Source: Stomorhina lunata | Lineage: Eukaryota; Arthropoda; Insecta; Diptera; Rhiniidae | NCBI GenBank assembly: GCA_933228675.1 | Contig: OW121743.1 | Coordinates: 14,329,224 to 14,393,223, forward strand | Length of the DNA stretch: 64,000 bases | Direction: 5' to 3' | Made by a program: the position numbers and the translations under genes | In this document: piece by piece, positions 13,801-27,149 of the stretch | Layout of the letters: every line of letters begins with the position of its first letter | Position numbering within the stretch: position 1 is the stretch's first letter | The notes under the pieces: model-generated | What the model saw: the letters and a program-made list of their open reading frames with translations, nothing else | The model's database searches: none | What the model was told of the DNA's origin: nothing

Positions 13801-14660
13801 AGACTTTTCTATAGAAAAGTTGACGTTAGGAAGACTTTTCTATAGAAAAGTTGACGTTAGGAAGACTTTTCTATAGAAAAGTTGACGTTAGGAAGACTTT
13901 TCTATAGAAAAGTTGACGTTAGGAAGACTTTTCTATAGAAAAGTTGACGTTAGGAAGACTTTTCTATAGAAAAGTTGACGTTAGGAAGACTTTTCTATAG
14001 AAAAGTTGACGTTAGGAAGACTTTTCTATAGAAAAGTTGACGTTAGGAAGACTTTTCTATAGAAAAGTTGACGTTAGGAAGACTTTTCTATAGAAAAGTT
14101 GACGTTAGGAAGACTTTTCTATAGAAAAGTTGACGTTAGGAAGACTTTTCTATAGAAAAGTTGACGTTAGGAAGACTTTTCTATAGAAAAGTTGACGTTA
14201 GGAAGACTTTTCTATAGAAAAGTTGACGTTAGGAAGACTTTTCTATAGAAAAGTTGACGTTAGGAAGACTTTTCTATAGAAAAGTTGACATTAGGAAGAC
14301 TTTTCTATAGAAAAGTTGACGTTAGGAAGACTTTTCTATAGAAAAGTTGACGTTAGGAAGACTTTTCTATAGAAAAGTTGACGTTAGGAAGACTTTTCTA
14401 TAGAAAAGTTGACGTTAGGAAGACTTTTCTATAGAAAAGTTGACGTTAGGAAGACTTTTCTATAGAAAAGTTGACGTTAGGAAGACTTTTCTATAGAAAA
14501 GTTGACGTTAGGAAGACTTTTCTATAGAAAAGTTGACGTTAGGAAGACTTTTCTATAGAAAAGTTGACGTTAGGAAGACTTTTCTATAGAAAAGTTGACG
14601 TTTGGAAGACTTTTCTATAGAAAAGTTGACTTTTGGAAGACTTTTCTATGAAAAAGTTAA
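10881..14660. repeat. 31-bp minisatellite block 4
   Basis: About 120 monomers of the block 1 family. Domains of GACGATAGG units alternate with domains of GACGTTAGG units. The start (10881-11640) is diverged, and the middle and right are almost invariant. The last units (GACGTTTGG, GACTTTTGG) decay into unique DNA. Confidence 0.95.
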
Positions 14661-16002
14661 GGATAGAAATTCTATATAACTCTAAAACTTCCTTTTTATA
14701 ACTTCTTAACTAAATATTTGTTGACCACTAGAGCGTGCTATTATTAAAAAAATTTAATTTTCTTTAAAAAACATTAATCAAATGTTAAAGTAATTTTATT
14801 TTTCCCACTCCTTGTTGAAGCATGATCAAAAACCATTGCCATTTTTCATCACACAACAAAAAAAAAACACAAATCATCAAACAAACTGGCCTCAAATTTT
14901 CAACACGAAGCCTACAAAAAAATCTCCAATTTTTTTCCTTATGATTTCATTCAGTTTTACAAGAACATAAATTTGAAAAATTGAAATAAAATGCTCAGTA
15001 ACCTTGAGCCAGAAAATGGCTAAAGAGACCAAAAGGAAGTAAGAAAAAATCTTGCTAAAAATATTAGAGTAAAAAAAGTGAAGTGTATAAAAGCATGAGT
15101 TTACAAACCCAAAATATTGTAACATTTAATAATAACATAAACTAACTAACAAGCAAACAGATAAAGAAAGAGGTTAAAAAACTCCTTTGAAATATTTTCC
15201 CAACAACAGTTTTTCCTTCCCTACAAGGTCATTGCATGCCAATATTGAATTACATTTGCCCAGAGTCCTTATAATAAACAAACACACAAACAGTCGCCTG
15301 TTAAAAAAAGGAGAAGTGTTAATTCTGTTATAAAATTTTTTTATGTTTTGCATTTTATTTAAATAAATTTAAACCCAAAAAGAAATTTAATATTTTTTTT
15401 ATTACTTTTTCCCCTTCAAAAATTGTTAAGCAAATAAAAGTTGGGAAATAAAAAAAGTTTCATTTCTCTTATTGTTTCAGTATATCAAAACTTTTAGTTG
15501 TTGGTTTGTCTCATTGTTGCAAAATGATACAACATTTCAAATTAAAGGAAATGAAAGACAAATTTTATGTATAAGTTTGACTGTGTGTGTGTGTAATTGA
15601 AACAATGATAACGGAAGTGAAGTATTTTTGCTTTAGTATTTTTATTTATGAGCAAGAACGAATGGCTGACTGCCTGAGGAAAGAAGTTTTTACTTTAAAC
15701 TATTTGTTATAAATAGACAGAGAGATAGAGAAAAGAGTATTAAAAAAAGATCTCAGGAACTTAGAAAGCGTCAGTTAAGTTTGTCTAAGAATTTCTTTAA
15801 ATGTTCTTAAAAGTTTTCTGCATTAATAAAGAGAATAACTTAAACTTATAGAAAGTTTCAAATAAGTTTAAGAAAATCATAAAAAACGAAAATATAAACA
15901 AAGTTTTCCAATCAGTTCACAAATAATTAATTAGATTTGTAAAAAAGTTTTTCATTTGAGGTAATATTTTAGTCTGTGTCTAAGTCTATGCCTAAGTCAA
16001 TA
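14215..16002. repeat. 1788-bp tandem duplication, copy 1
   Basis: Contains about 14 monomers of 31-bp repeat and 1.34 kb of unique AT-rich DNA (14661-16002). It repeats at an offset of exactly 1788 with no difference noticed by eye, including the rare GACATTAGG monomer (14287 and 16075) and the decayed end monomers. The identical 77-codon minus-strand frames in the two copies have no recognisable domain and are not called genes. Confidence 0.9.
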
Positions 16003-17790
16003 TAGAAAAGTTGACGTTAGGAAGACTTTTCTATAGAAAAGTTGACGTTAGGAAGACTTTTCTATAGAAAAGTTGACATTAGGAAGACTTTTCTATAGAA
16101 AAGTTGACGTTAGGAAGACTTTTCTATAGAAAAGTTGACGTTAGGAAGACTTTTCTATAGAAAAGTTGACGTTAGGAAGACTTTTCTATAGAAAAGTTGA
16201 CGTTAGGAAGACTTTTCTATAGAAAAGTTGACGTTAGGAAGACTTTTCTATAGAAAAGTTGACGTTAGGAAGACTTTTCTATAGAAAAGTTGACGTTAGG
16301 AAGACTTTTCTATAGAAAAGTTGACGTTAGGAAGACTTTTCTATAGAAAAGTTGACGTTAGGAAGACTTTTCTATAGAAAAGTTGACGTTTGGAAGACTT
16401 TTCTATAGAAAAGTTGACTTTTGGAAGACTTTTCTATGAAAAAGTTAAGGATAGAAATTCTATATAACTCTAAAACTTCCTTTTTATAACTTCTTAACTA
16501 AATATTTGTTGACCACTAGAGCGTGCTATTATTAAAAAAATTTAATTTTCTTTAAAAAACATTAATCAAATGTTAAAGTAATTTTATTTTTCCCACTCCT
16601 TGTTGAAGCATGATCAAAAACCATTGCCATTTTTCATCACACAACAAAAAAAAAACACAAATCATCAAACAAACTGGCCTCAAATTTTCAACACGAAGCC
16701 TACAAAAAAATCTCCAATTTTTTTCCTTATGATTTCATTCAGTTTTACAAGAACATAAATTTGAAAAATTGAAATAAAATGCTCAGTAACCTTGAGCCAG
16801 AAAATGGCTAAAGAGACCAAAAGGAAGTAAGAAAAAATCTTGCTAAAAATATTAGAGTAAAAAAAGTGAAGTGTATAAAAGCATGAGTTTACAAACCCAA
16901 AATATTGTAACATTTAATAATAACATAAACTAACTAACAAGCAAACAGATAAAGAAAGAGGTTAAAAAACTCCTTTGAAATATTTTCCCAACAACAGTTT
17001 TTCCTTCCCTACAAGGTCATTGCATGCCAATATTGAATTACATTTGCCCAGAGTCCTTATAATAAACAAACACACAAACAGTCGCCTGTTAAAAAAAGGA
17101 GAAGTGTTAATTCTGTTATAAAATTTTTTTATGTTTTGCATTTTATTTAAATAAATTTAAACCCAAAAAGAAATTTAATATTTTTTTTATTACTTTTTCC
17201 CCTTCAAAAATTGTTAAGCAAATAAAAGTTGGGAAATAAAAAAAGTTTCATTTCTCTTATTGTTTCAGTATATCAAAACTTTTAGTTGTTGGTTTGTCTC
17301 ATTGTTGCAAAATGATACAACATTTCAAATTAAAGGAAATGAAAGACAAATTTTATGTATAAGTTTGACTGTGTGTGTGTGTAATTGAAACAATGATAAC
17401 GGAAGTGAAGTATTTTTGCTTTAGTATTTTTATTTATGAGCAAGAACGAATGGCTGACTGCCTGAGGAAAGAAGTTTTTACTTTAAACTATTTGTTATAA
17501 ATAGACAGAGAGATAGAGAAAAGAGTATTAAAAAAAGATCTCAGGAACTTAGAAAGCGTCAGTTAAGTTTGTCTAAGAATTTCTTTAAATGTTCTTAAAA
17601 GTTTTCTGCATTAATAAAGAGAATAACTTAAACTTATAGAAAGTTTCAAATAAGTTTAAGAAAATCATAAAAAACGAAAATATAAACAAAGTTTTCCAAT
17701 CAGTTCACAAATAATTAATTAGATTTGTAAAAAAGTTTTTCATTTGAGGTAATATTTTAGTCTGTGTCTAAGTCTATGCCTAAGTCAATA
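16003..17790. repeat. 1788-bp tandem duplication, copy 2
   Basis: Second copy of 14215-16002. The internal junction at about 16001 joins the unique end CCTAAGTCAATA to the satellite TATAGAAAAG with a 2-bp TA overlap. The right side continues into the 12-bp satellite, presumably the original flank. Confidence 0.9.
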
Positions 17791-19459
17791 ACTTAGACTA
17801 TGTCTTAGTCTATGTCTGAGTCTATGTCTTAGTCTATGTCTTAGTTTATGTCTTCGTCTATTCTTAGTCTATGTCTTAGTCTATTCTTAGTCTATGTCTT
17901 AGTCTATGTCTTAGTCTATGTCTAAGTCTATGTCTTAGTCTATGTCTTAGTCTATGTCTTAGTCTATGTCTTAGTCTATGTCTTAGTCTATGTCTTAGTC
18001 TATGTCTTAGTCTATGTCTTAGTCTATGTCTTAGTCTATGTCTTAGTCTATGTCTTAGTCTATGTCTTAGTCTATGTCTTAGTCTATGTCTTAGTCTATG
18101 TCTTAGTCTATGTCTTAGTCTATGTCTTAGTCTATGTCTTAGTCTATGTCTTAGTCTATGTCTTAGTCTATGTCTTAGTCTATGTCTTAGTCTATGTCTT
18201 AGTCTATGTCTTAGTCTATGTCTTAGTCTATGTCTTAGTCTATGTCTTAGTCTATGTCTTAGTCTATGTCTTAGTCTATGTCTTAGTCTATGTCTTAGTC
18301 TATGTCTTAGTCTATGTCTTAGTCTATGTCTTAGTCTATGTCTTAGTCTATGTCTTAGTCTATGTCTTAGTCTATGTCTTAGTCTATGTCTTAGTCTATG
18401 TCTTTGTCTATGTCTTCGTCTATGTCTTAGTTTATGTCTTAGTCTATGTCTTAGTCTATGTCTTAGTCTATGTCTTAGTCTATGTCTTAGTCTATGTCTT
18501 AGTCTATGTCTTAGTCTATGTCTTAGTCTATGGCTTAGTCTATGTCTTAGTCTATGTCTTAGTCTATGTCTTAGTCTATGTCTTAGTCTACGTCTTAGTC
18601 TATGTCTTACTCTATGTCTTAGTCTATGTCTTAGTCTATGTTTTAGTCTATGTCTTAGTCTATGTCTTAGTCTATGTCTTATTCTATGTCTTATTCTATT
18701 TCTTAGTCCATGTCTTAGTCTATATCTTAGTCTATGTCTTAGTCTATGTCTTAGTCTATGTCTAAGTCTATGTCTTAGTCTATGTCTTAGTCTATGTCTT
18801 ACTCTATGTCTTAGTCTATGTCTTAGTCTATGTCTTAGTCTATGTCTATGTCTTAGTCTATGTCTTAGTCTATGTCTTAGTCTATGTCTTAGTCTATGTC
18901 TTAGTCTATGTCTTAGTCTATGTCTTAGTCTATGTCTTAGTCTATGTCTTAGTCTATGTCTTAGTCTATGTCTTAGTCTATGTCTTAGTCTATGTCTTAG
19001 TTTATGTCTTAGTCTATGTCTCAGTATATGTCTTAGTATATGTCTTAGTCTATGTCTTAGTCTATGTCTTAGTCTATGTCTTAGTCTATGTCTTAGTCTA
19101 TGTCTTAGTCTATGTCTTAGTCTATGTCTTTGTCTATGTCTTATTCTATGTCTTAGTCTATGTCTTAGTCTATGTCTTAGTCTATGTCTTAGACTATGTC
19201 TTAGTATATGTCTTAGTCTATGTCTTAGTCTATGTCTTAGTCTATGTCTTAGTCTATGTCTTAGTCTATGTCTTAGTCTATGTCTTAGTCTATGTCTTAG
19301 TCTATGTCTTAGTCTATGGCTTAGTCTATGTCTTAGTCTATGTCTTAGTCTATGTCTTAGTCTATATCTTAGTCTATATATTAGTCTATGTCTTAGTCTA
19401 TGTCTTAGTCTATGTCTTAGTCTATGTCTTAGTCTATGTCTTAGTATATGTCTTAGTCT
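17791..19459. repeat. 12-bp satellite, main array
   Basis: About 139 units of CTTAGTCTATGT, long stretches invariant, with scattered single-base variants (ATGGCTTAG, TATATC) and one 6-bp indel near 18841. It passes without a gap into the 11-bp satellite. Confidence 0.95.
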
Positions 19460-20725
19460 AGTTCTAGTTCTGTTCTAGTTCTGTTCTAGTTCTGTTCTAG
19501 TTCTGTTCTAGTTCTGTTCTAGTTCTGTTCTAGTTCTGTTCTAGTTCTGTTCTAGTTCTGTTCTAGTTCTGTTCTAGTTCTGTTCTAGTTCTGTTCTAGT
19601 TCTGTTCTAGTTCTGTTCTAGTTCTGTTCTAGTTCTGTTCTAGTTCTGTTCTAGTTCTGTTCTAGTTCTGTTCTAGTTCTGTTCTAGTTCTGTTCTAGTT
19701 CTGTTCTAGTTCTGTTCTAGTTCTGTTCTAGTTCTGTTCTAGTTCTGTTCTAGTTCTGTTCTAGTTCTGTTCTAGTTCTGTTCTAGTTCTGTTCTAGTTC
19801 TGTTCTAGTTCTGTTCTAGTTCTGTTCTAGTTCTGTTCTAGTTCTGTTCTAGTTCTGTTCTAGTTCTGTTCTAGTTCTGTTCTAGTTCTGTTCTAGTTCT
19901 GTTCTAGTTCTGTTCTAGTTCTGTTCTAGTTCTGTTCTAGTTCTGTTCTAGTTCTGTTCTAGTTCTGTTCTAGTTCTGTTCTAGTTCTGTTCTAGTTCTG
20001 TTCTAGTTCTGTTCTAGTTCTGTTCTAGTTCTGTTCTAGTTCTGTTCTAGTTCTGTTCTAGTTCTGTTCTAGTTCTGTTCTAGTTCTGTTCTAGTTCTGT
20101 TCTAGTTCTGTTCTAGTTCTGTTCTAGTTCTGTTCTAGTTCTGTTCTAGTTCTGTTCTAGTTCTGTTCTAGTTCTGTTCTAGTTCTGTTCTAGTTCTGTT
20201 CTAGTTCTGTTCTAGTTCTGTTCTAGTTCTATTCTAGTTCTGTTCTAGTTCTGTTCTAGTTCTGTTCTAGTTCTGTTCTAGTTCTGTTCTAGTTCTGTTC
20301 TAGTTCTGTTCTAGTTCTGTTCTAGTTCTGTTCTAGTTCTGTTCTAGTTCTGTTCTAGTTCTGTTCTAGTTCTGTTCTAGTTCTGTTCTAGTTCTGTTCT
20401 AGTTCTGTTCTAGTTCTGTTCTAGTTCTGTTCTAGTTCTGTTCTAGTTCTGTTCTAGTTCTGTTCTAGTTCTGTTCTAGTTCTGTTCTAGTTCTGTTCTA
20501 GTTCTGTTCTAGTTCTGTTCTAGTTCTGTTCTAGTTCTGTTCTAGTTCTGTTCTAGTTCTGTTCTAGTTCTGTTCTAGTTCTGTTCTAGTTCTGTTCTAG
20601 TTCTGTTCTAGTTCTGTTCTAGTTCTGTTCTAGTTCTGTTCTGGTTCTGTTCTAGTTCTAGTTCTAGTTCTGTTCTAGTTCTGTTCTAGTTCTGTTCTGG
20701 TTCTGTTCTAGTTCTGCTCTAGTTT
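19460..20725. repeat. 11-bp satellite, first array
   Basis: About 115 units of GTTCTAGTTCT, almost invariant, with slight decay in the last 90 bp. The same satellite reappears at 63790-64000. Confidence 0.95.
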
Positions 20726-20746
20726 TTTCTTGTTTTGTTTTTAATC

Positions 20747-20800
20747 AGCGTATGATTAATATTATATTATAGTATTTGTAATTAATATCAATCATACGCT
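20747..20800. repeat. 54-bp palindrome, CGTATGA family
   Basis: AGCGTATGATTAATATTA pairs with its inverted copy ending AATCATACGCT with one mismatch over about 18 bp. It lies 21 bp right of the 11-bp satellite and is the same family as 6316-6367. Confidence 0.6.
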
Positions 20801-22061
20801 ATTCCATTTATATACCAATTCAGTTTTAGTAAAATGGGTTTGTCAAAGTTATTTAAAAACTTTCTAAAGAACTTTATTAGCTTTTGATATTTTATTTTCT
20901 ATTTTTTTTTTTGCATTTGGCTCAAATGACCTTTTCCGTTTGCTTTTAACAAATAATTTCTAAAGGTAATTTCCTTTGGTTGCTTTCGTTTAAACTCTTA
21001 GTTAAAATTTTTTCTTAAATATCTAAGTTTTAGCTTGTAACTCCTTTAATCCTGAAAATCTCTAGTTTTTATTTAAAGCATTCCTTTATACTTTAACTCC
21101 CCTTGAAAATATCTAATTTTAAGATTTCAGTTTCACAAATAGCTTTTACTTTCTTTTAACGTTGATCGCCTTTGCGTGTTGGGAAATAGTTTTTGCATAT
21201 AACTTTCATTTAATTTGCCCTTAAATACTTGCAAAGGAGTTAGAAAAGTAAATTTTTTAATCAAATTGTTGTGTTTCTAAGTAAAAAAGTTTACTTTTTT
21301 TATAGACGGTCAAATGCTCGAAATAATGAGGCAACATGCAGAGTTTTTTTTATAATTTTTCATACAAATTTATTACAATATTTCCGCTGTTCTTACGAAT
21401 AAATTAAATTTTCAAAAAGGTACTTTATTTAATAGAATTGTAAAACCTGGGAGTGTTAAAGGTGATTAAATTAAAAGCTAGGATTTCCGGGAAAATATTT
21501 TTATTATAAAATATTTAAATCCTTATTATACAAATTTCTGTAAAATCCTTTATAATGCAAAACTTTTTTAGTTTTGACAAAAATGTTTTTTAAATTTCCT
21601 TGATTTCCTTATACTTTTTGCTTCAATATTATTGTTTATTACTTTAATACCTCATGTTAACAAATGATTTAATATTTTTTTATTTATTCTGCTACTCTTA
21701 GCAAATACTTTCTAAGGAAGTCTCCGACAAATTACACATGTAATTGGTTTTGTTTGACAAGAGACTTATGAAGGCAATTGTCTATCTCTCCACCAGCTAA
21801 CAAGGACCTTTTGCGAACAAGAATAATAAATAAATGTAAATTGTGTTTTAAAATAGAAATAATTTCAAAGAATAGTAATAAAAAGATAAATAGTAAATTT
21901 ATTAATTTATATACAAATTGAAAATTCTTTGTAAATCTGCAATTATTTCCTAATAAATTCTAAATATTTATAGATATTAAAAATTTCCTAAATCTCCACC
22001 AGTAAATTTTTCTAAGAAATCTAAATAACTTATAGGTATAACTAATCTGAATTGGTTTTAA
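20801..22061. other. non-repetitive AT-rich intron DNA
   Basis: No coding or RNA feature recognised. It is T-rich, with no termini of mobile elements seen. Confidence 0.5.
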
Positions 22062-25000
22062 TATAGGAAATTTTTTAAAAATTTCCTATAAAAAAAAATA
22101 TTTTTATAGGAAATTTTTCAAAAATTTCCTACTTTTGAAATTTTCCTATTAGGAAATTTAAAAAAATTTCCTATTTTTATATGAAATTTTTCAAAAACTT
22201 TCTATTTTTATAGCAAATTTTTCAAAAACTTTCTACTTTTATAGGAAATTTTTCAAAAATTTCCTATTTTTATAAGAATTTTTTCAAAAATTTCCTATTT
22301 TTATAGGAAATTTTTCAAAAATTTCCTATTTTTATAGGAAATTTTTCAAAAATTTCCTATTTTTATAGGAAATTTTTCAAAAATTTCCTATTTTTATAGG
22401 AAATTTTTCAAAAATTTCCTATTTTTATAATAAATTTTTCAAAAATTTCCTATTTTTATAGGAAATTTTTCAAAAATTTCCTATTTTTATAGGAAATTTT
22501 TCAAAAATTTCCTATTTTTATAGGAAATTTTTCAAAAATTTCCTATTTTTATAGGAAATTTTTCAAAAATTTCCTATTTTTATAGGAAATTTTTCAAAAA
22601 TTTCCTATTTTTATAGGAAATTTTTCAAACATTTCCTATTTTTATAGGAAATTTTTCAAAAATTTCCTATTTTTATAGGAAATTTTTCAAAAATTTCCTA
22701 TTTTTATAGGAAATTTTTCAAAAATTTCCTATTTTTATAGGAAATTTTTCAAAAATTTCCTATTTTTATAGGAAATTTTTCAAAAATTTCCTATTTTTAT
22801 AGGAAATTTTTCAAAAATTTCCTATTTTTATAGGAAATTTTTCAAAAATTTCCTATTTTTATAGGAAATTTTTCAAAAATTTCCTATTTTTATAGGAAAT
22901 TTTTCAAAAATTTCCTATTTTTATAGGAAATTTTTCAAAAATTTCCTATTTTTATAGGAAATTTTTCAAAAATTTCCTATTTTTATAGGAAATTTTTCAA
23001 AAATTTCCTATTTTTATAGGAAATTTTTCAAAAATTTCCTATTTTTATAGGAAATTTTTCAAAAATTTCCTATTTTTATAGGAAATTTTTCAAAAATTTC
23101 CTATTTTTATAGAAAATTTTTCAAAAATTTCCTATTTTTATAGGAAATTTTTCAAAAATTTCCTATTTTTATAGGAAATTTTTCAAAAATTTCCTATTTT
23201 TATAGGAAATTTTTCAAAAATTTCCTATTTTTATAGGAAATTTTTCAAAAATTTCCTATTTTTATAGGAAATTTTTCAAAAATTTCCTATTTTTATAGGA
23301 AATTTTTCAAAAATTTCCTATTTTTATAGGAAGTTTTTCAAAAATTTCCTATTTTTATAGGAAATTTTTCAAAAATTTCCTATTTTTATAGGAAATTTTT
23401 CAAAAATTTCCTATTTTTATAGGAAATTTTTCAAAAATTTCCTATTTTTATAGGAAATTTTTCAAAAATTTCCTATTTTTATAGGAAATTTTTCAAAAAT
23501 TTCCTATTTTTATAGGAAATTTTTCAAAAATTTCCTATTTTTATAGGAAATTTTTCAAAAATTTCCTATTTTTATAGGAAATTTTTCAAAAATTTCCTAT
23601 TTTTATAGGAAATTTTTTAAAAATTTCCTATTTTTATAGGAAATTTTTCAAAAATTTCCTATTTTTATAGGAAATTTTTCAAAAATTTCCTATTTTTATA
23701 GGAAATTTTTCAAAAATTTCCTATTTTTATAGGAAATTTTTCAAAAATTTCCTATTTTTATAGGAAATTTTTCAAAAATTTCCTATTTTTATAGGAAATT
23801 TTTCAAAAATTTCCTATTTTTATAGGAAATTTTTCAAAAATTTCCTATTTTTATAGGAAATTTTTCAAAAATTTCCTATTTTTATAGGAAATTTTTCAAA
23901 AATTTCCTATTTTTATAGGAAATTTTTCAAAAATTTCCTATTTTTATAGGAAATTTTTCAAAAATTTCCTATTTTTATAGGAAATTTTTCAAAAATTTCC
24001 TATTTTTATAGGAAATTTTTCAAAAATTTCCTATTTTTATAGGAAATTTTTCAAAAATTTCCTATTTTTATAGGAAATTTTTCAAAAATTTCCTATTTTT
24101 ATAGGAAATTTTTCAAAAATTTCCTATTTTTATAGGAAATTTTTCAAAAATTTCCTATTTTTATAGGAAATTTTTCAAAAATTTCCTATTTTTATAGGAA
24201 ATTTTTCAAAAATTTCCTATTTTTATAGGAAATTTTTCAAAAATTTCCTATTTTTATAGGAAATTTTTCAAAAATTTCCTATTTTTATAGGAAACTTTTC
24301 AAAAATTTCCTATTTTTATAGGAAATTTTTCAAAAATTTCCTATTTTTATAGGAAATTTTTCAAAAATTTCCTATTTTTATAGGAAATTTTTCAAAAATT
24401 TCCTATTTTTATAGGAAATTTTTCAAAAATTTCCTATTTTTATAGGAAATTTTTCAAAAATTTCCTATTTTTATAGGAAATTTTTCAAAAATTTCCTATT
24501 TTTATAGGAATTTTTTCAAAAATTTCCTATTTTTATAGGAAATTTTTCAAAAATTTCCTATTTTTATAGGAAATTTTTCAAAAATTTCCTATTTTTATAG
24601 GAAATTTTTCAAAAATTTACTATTTTTATAGGAAATTTTTCAAAAATTTCCTATTTTTATAGGAAATTTTTCAAAAATTTCCTATTTTTATAGGAAATTT
24701 TTCAAAAAATTCCTATTTTTATAGGAAATTTTTCAAAAATTTCCTATTTTTATAGGAAATTTTTCAAAAATTTCCTATTTTTATAGGAAATTTTTCAAAA
24801 ATTTCCTATTTTTATAGGAAATTTTTCAAAAATTTCCTATTTTTATAGGAAATTTTTCAAAAATTTCCTATTTTTATAGGAAATTTTTCAAAAATTTCCT
24901 ATTTTTATAGGAAATTTTTCAAAAATTTCCTATTTTTATAGGAAATTTTTCAAAAATTTCCTATTTTTATAGGAAATTTTTCAAAAATTTCCTATTTTTA

Positions 25001-25840
25001 TAGGAAATTTTTCAAAAATTTCCTATTTTTATAGGAAATTTTTCAAAAATTTCCTATTTTTATAGGAAATTTTTCAAAAATTTCCTATTTTTATAGGAAA
25101 TTTTTCAAAAATTTCCTATTTTTATAGGAAATTTTTCAAAAATTTCCTATTTTTATAGGAAATTTTTCAAAAATTTCCTATTTTTATAGGAAATTTTTCA
25201 AAAATTTCCTATTTTTATAGGAAATTTTTCAAAAATTTCCTATTTTTATAGGAAATGTTTCAAAAATTTCCTATTTTTATAGGAAATTTTTCAAAAGTTT
25301 CCTATTTTTATAAGAAAATTTTTCAAAAATTTCCTATTTTTATAGGAAATTTTTCAAAAATTTCCTATTTTTATAGGAAATTTTTCAAAAATTTCCTATT
25401 TTTATAGGAAATTTTTCAAAAATTTCCTATTTTTATAGGAAATTTTTCAAAAATTTCCTATTTTTATAGGAAATTTTTCAAAAATTTCCTATTTTTATAG
25501 GAAATTTTTCAAAAATTTCCTATTTTTATAGGAAATTTTTCAAAAATTTCCTATTTTTATAGGAAATTTTTCAAAAATTTCCTATTTTTATAGGAAATTT
25601 TTCAAAAATTTCCTATTTTTATAGGAAATTTTTCAAAAATTTCCTATTTTTATAGGAAATTTTTCAAAAATTTCCTATTTTTATAGGAAATTTTTCAAAA
25701 ATTTCCTATTTTTATAGGAAATTTTTCAAAAATTTCCTATTTTTATAGGAAATTTTTCAAAGATTTCCTATTTTTATAGGAAATTTTTCAAAAATTTCCT
25801 ATTTTTATAGGAAATTTTTCAAAAATTTCCTATTTTTTAA
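22062..25840 (+). repeat. 31-bp minisatellite block 5, forward orientation
   Basis: About 120 monomers formed of CCTATTTTTATAGG and AAATTTTTCAAAAATTT. Both halves are dyads, so each monomer is nearly self-complementary; the TTTTTC versus TTTTTG spacer defines orientation. It is extremely homogeneous from 22290 to 25840. Orientation flips just after 25840. Confidence 0.95.
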
Positions 25841-25992
25841 TTTTCTATAAAAATAACAAATTTTTGAAAAATTTCTTATAAAAATAAGAAATTTTTGAAA
25901 ATTTTGGTATAAAAATAGGAAATTTTTAAAAATTTACTAAAAAAAAATGGGAAATTTTTTAAAAATTTCCTGTATAAATAAGAAATTTAGGT
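25841..25992 (-). repeat. short inverted-orientation extension of block 5
   Basis: About five diverged monomers with ATAAAAATAGGAAATTTTTG, the reverse-complement orientation of the adjacent array, so 25840 is an inversion junction. Confidence 0.7.
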
Positions 25993-27149
25993 GTGGTCTC
26001 TGCAAAATGTCTAAAATTTGTTTGCTTACCTTTAATAAAACTTTCCCATTTGAGCTTCCTTAAAAAAAAACTTTCATACAAAATTTTTTCTGTCGTTTAT
26101 AAGTTGCATTACAAAAGTTTATCTACCCTAAACCAAAGATACTTTTTTAATATTTTTGTTGCAAAACACTAGAGATGATTAAAAAAATTTAATTTTTCAT
26201 CAGATTGAAAAGTTGTTTTTTATTATTTTGCAAATTTTATCCTTCACCTTCAAGCGAAATATTAAATCTACAATAATCATAGACCATGAATAATGACATG
26301 CGGGGATACAACTCCAAATGAGTGGGAAAAAAAATGGAAGTAAATATATGATTTTTTGAAAAAATCTCTATATTTTTCATAAACACACATTGACCTTTAG
26401 AAATTGAAGTTATTCAAAGGTGGGAAGAGTTTGCATAAAGTGACCACTTGAAAAAGCAAAATGGGGGAAAATGTGAAATGAAATTTTTTTTGAGAGAAGC
26501 AGAAATTAGCCTTAAGGGTTTCATTTGTCATATTTTGTTATAAAAGGGAGTGGCCCCGTATAAATTATTGGTCTTTTAAAAAGTTGGCAAAAAATTAAAA
26601 TTTTTGCATATACAATTATCTAAAATTTCAATACTAAAGATCTCTAATGCTTTCCCAATTACCAAGTCCCATTCTTCTTTCAAAAACCTATTCAATATTG
26701 ACCCATAACTAATTATCTCTTTTTGTAAAATATGTCATTTTTTTCCTACATTCATGTCCTTTTTCCTATCTCCTCCTTATATTATTTTTAACAATGAATA
26801 ATAGTTTTCAATTCGTAACAATTTGATTGATTACAATTATTACACAAATATTTGTTAAACTACTTCTGATTGTTATGCTCTAGTTTGTTTCAATTGATTG
26901 TGAATTCGTCTACTTTTGTTGTCCTAGAGAGCTTTACAAAGCTCGATTTAAGTCCTCAATAAGGAAAATGGTATAAAAAAAAAATCTTGTCTCATCAATC
27001 AATCTTAAAAATAATTGTTCAAATGTTACAAAATAGAAGAGATAGAGGGAAAGTAAGGGAAAGAACCAGGACAATGATGACAATAATAAAATTGATGAGT
27101 GTTTCAAATATTTAAACAGAATCGAAAAAAAGCAACAGAAAAAAATCTT
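25993..27149. other. non-repetitive AT-rich intron DNA
   Basis: No gene or RNA recognised. The only readable features are mononucleotide runs. Confidence 0.5.

Noticed and set aside
14892..16913. Two identical 77-codon minus-strand frames
   Set aside because: They are identical only because the DNA is duplicated. The composition is that of AT-rich DNA and no domain is visible.
1..20725. CRISPR array
   Set aside because: Repeats are directly tandem with no unique spacers and the genome is eukaryotic.
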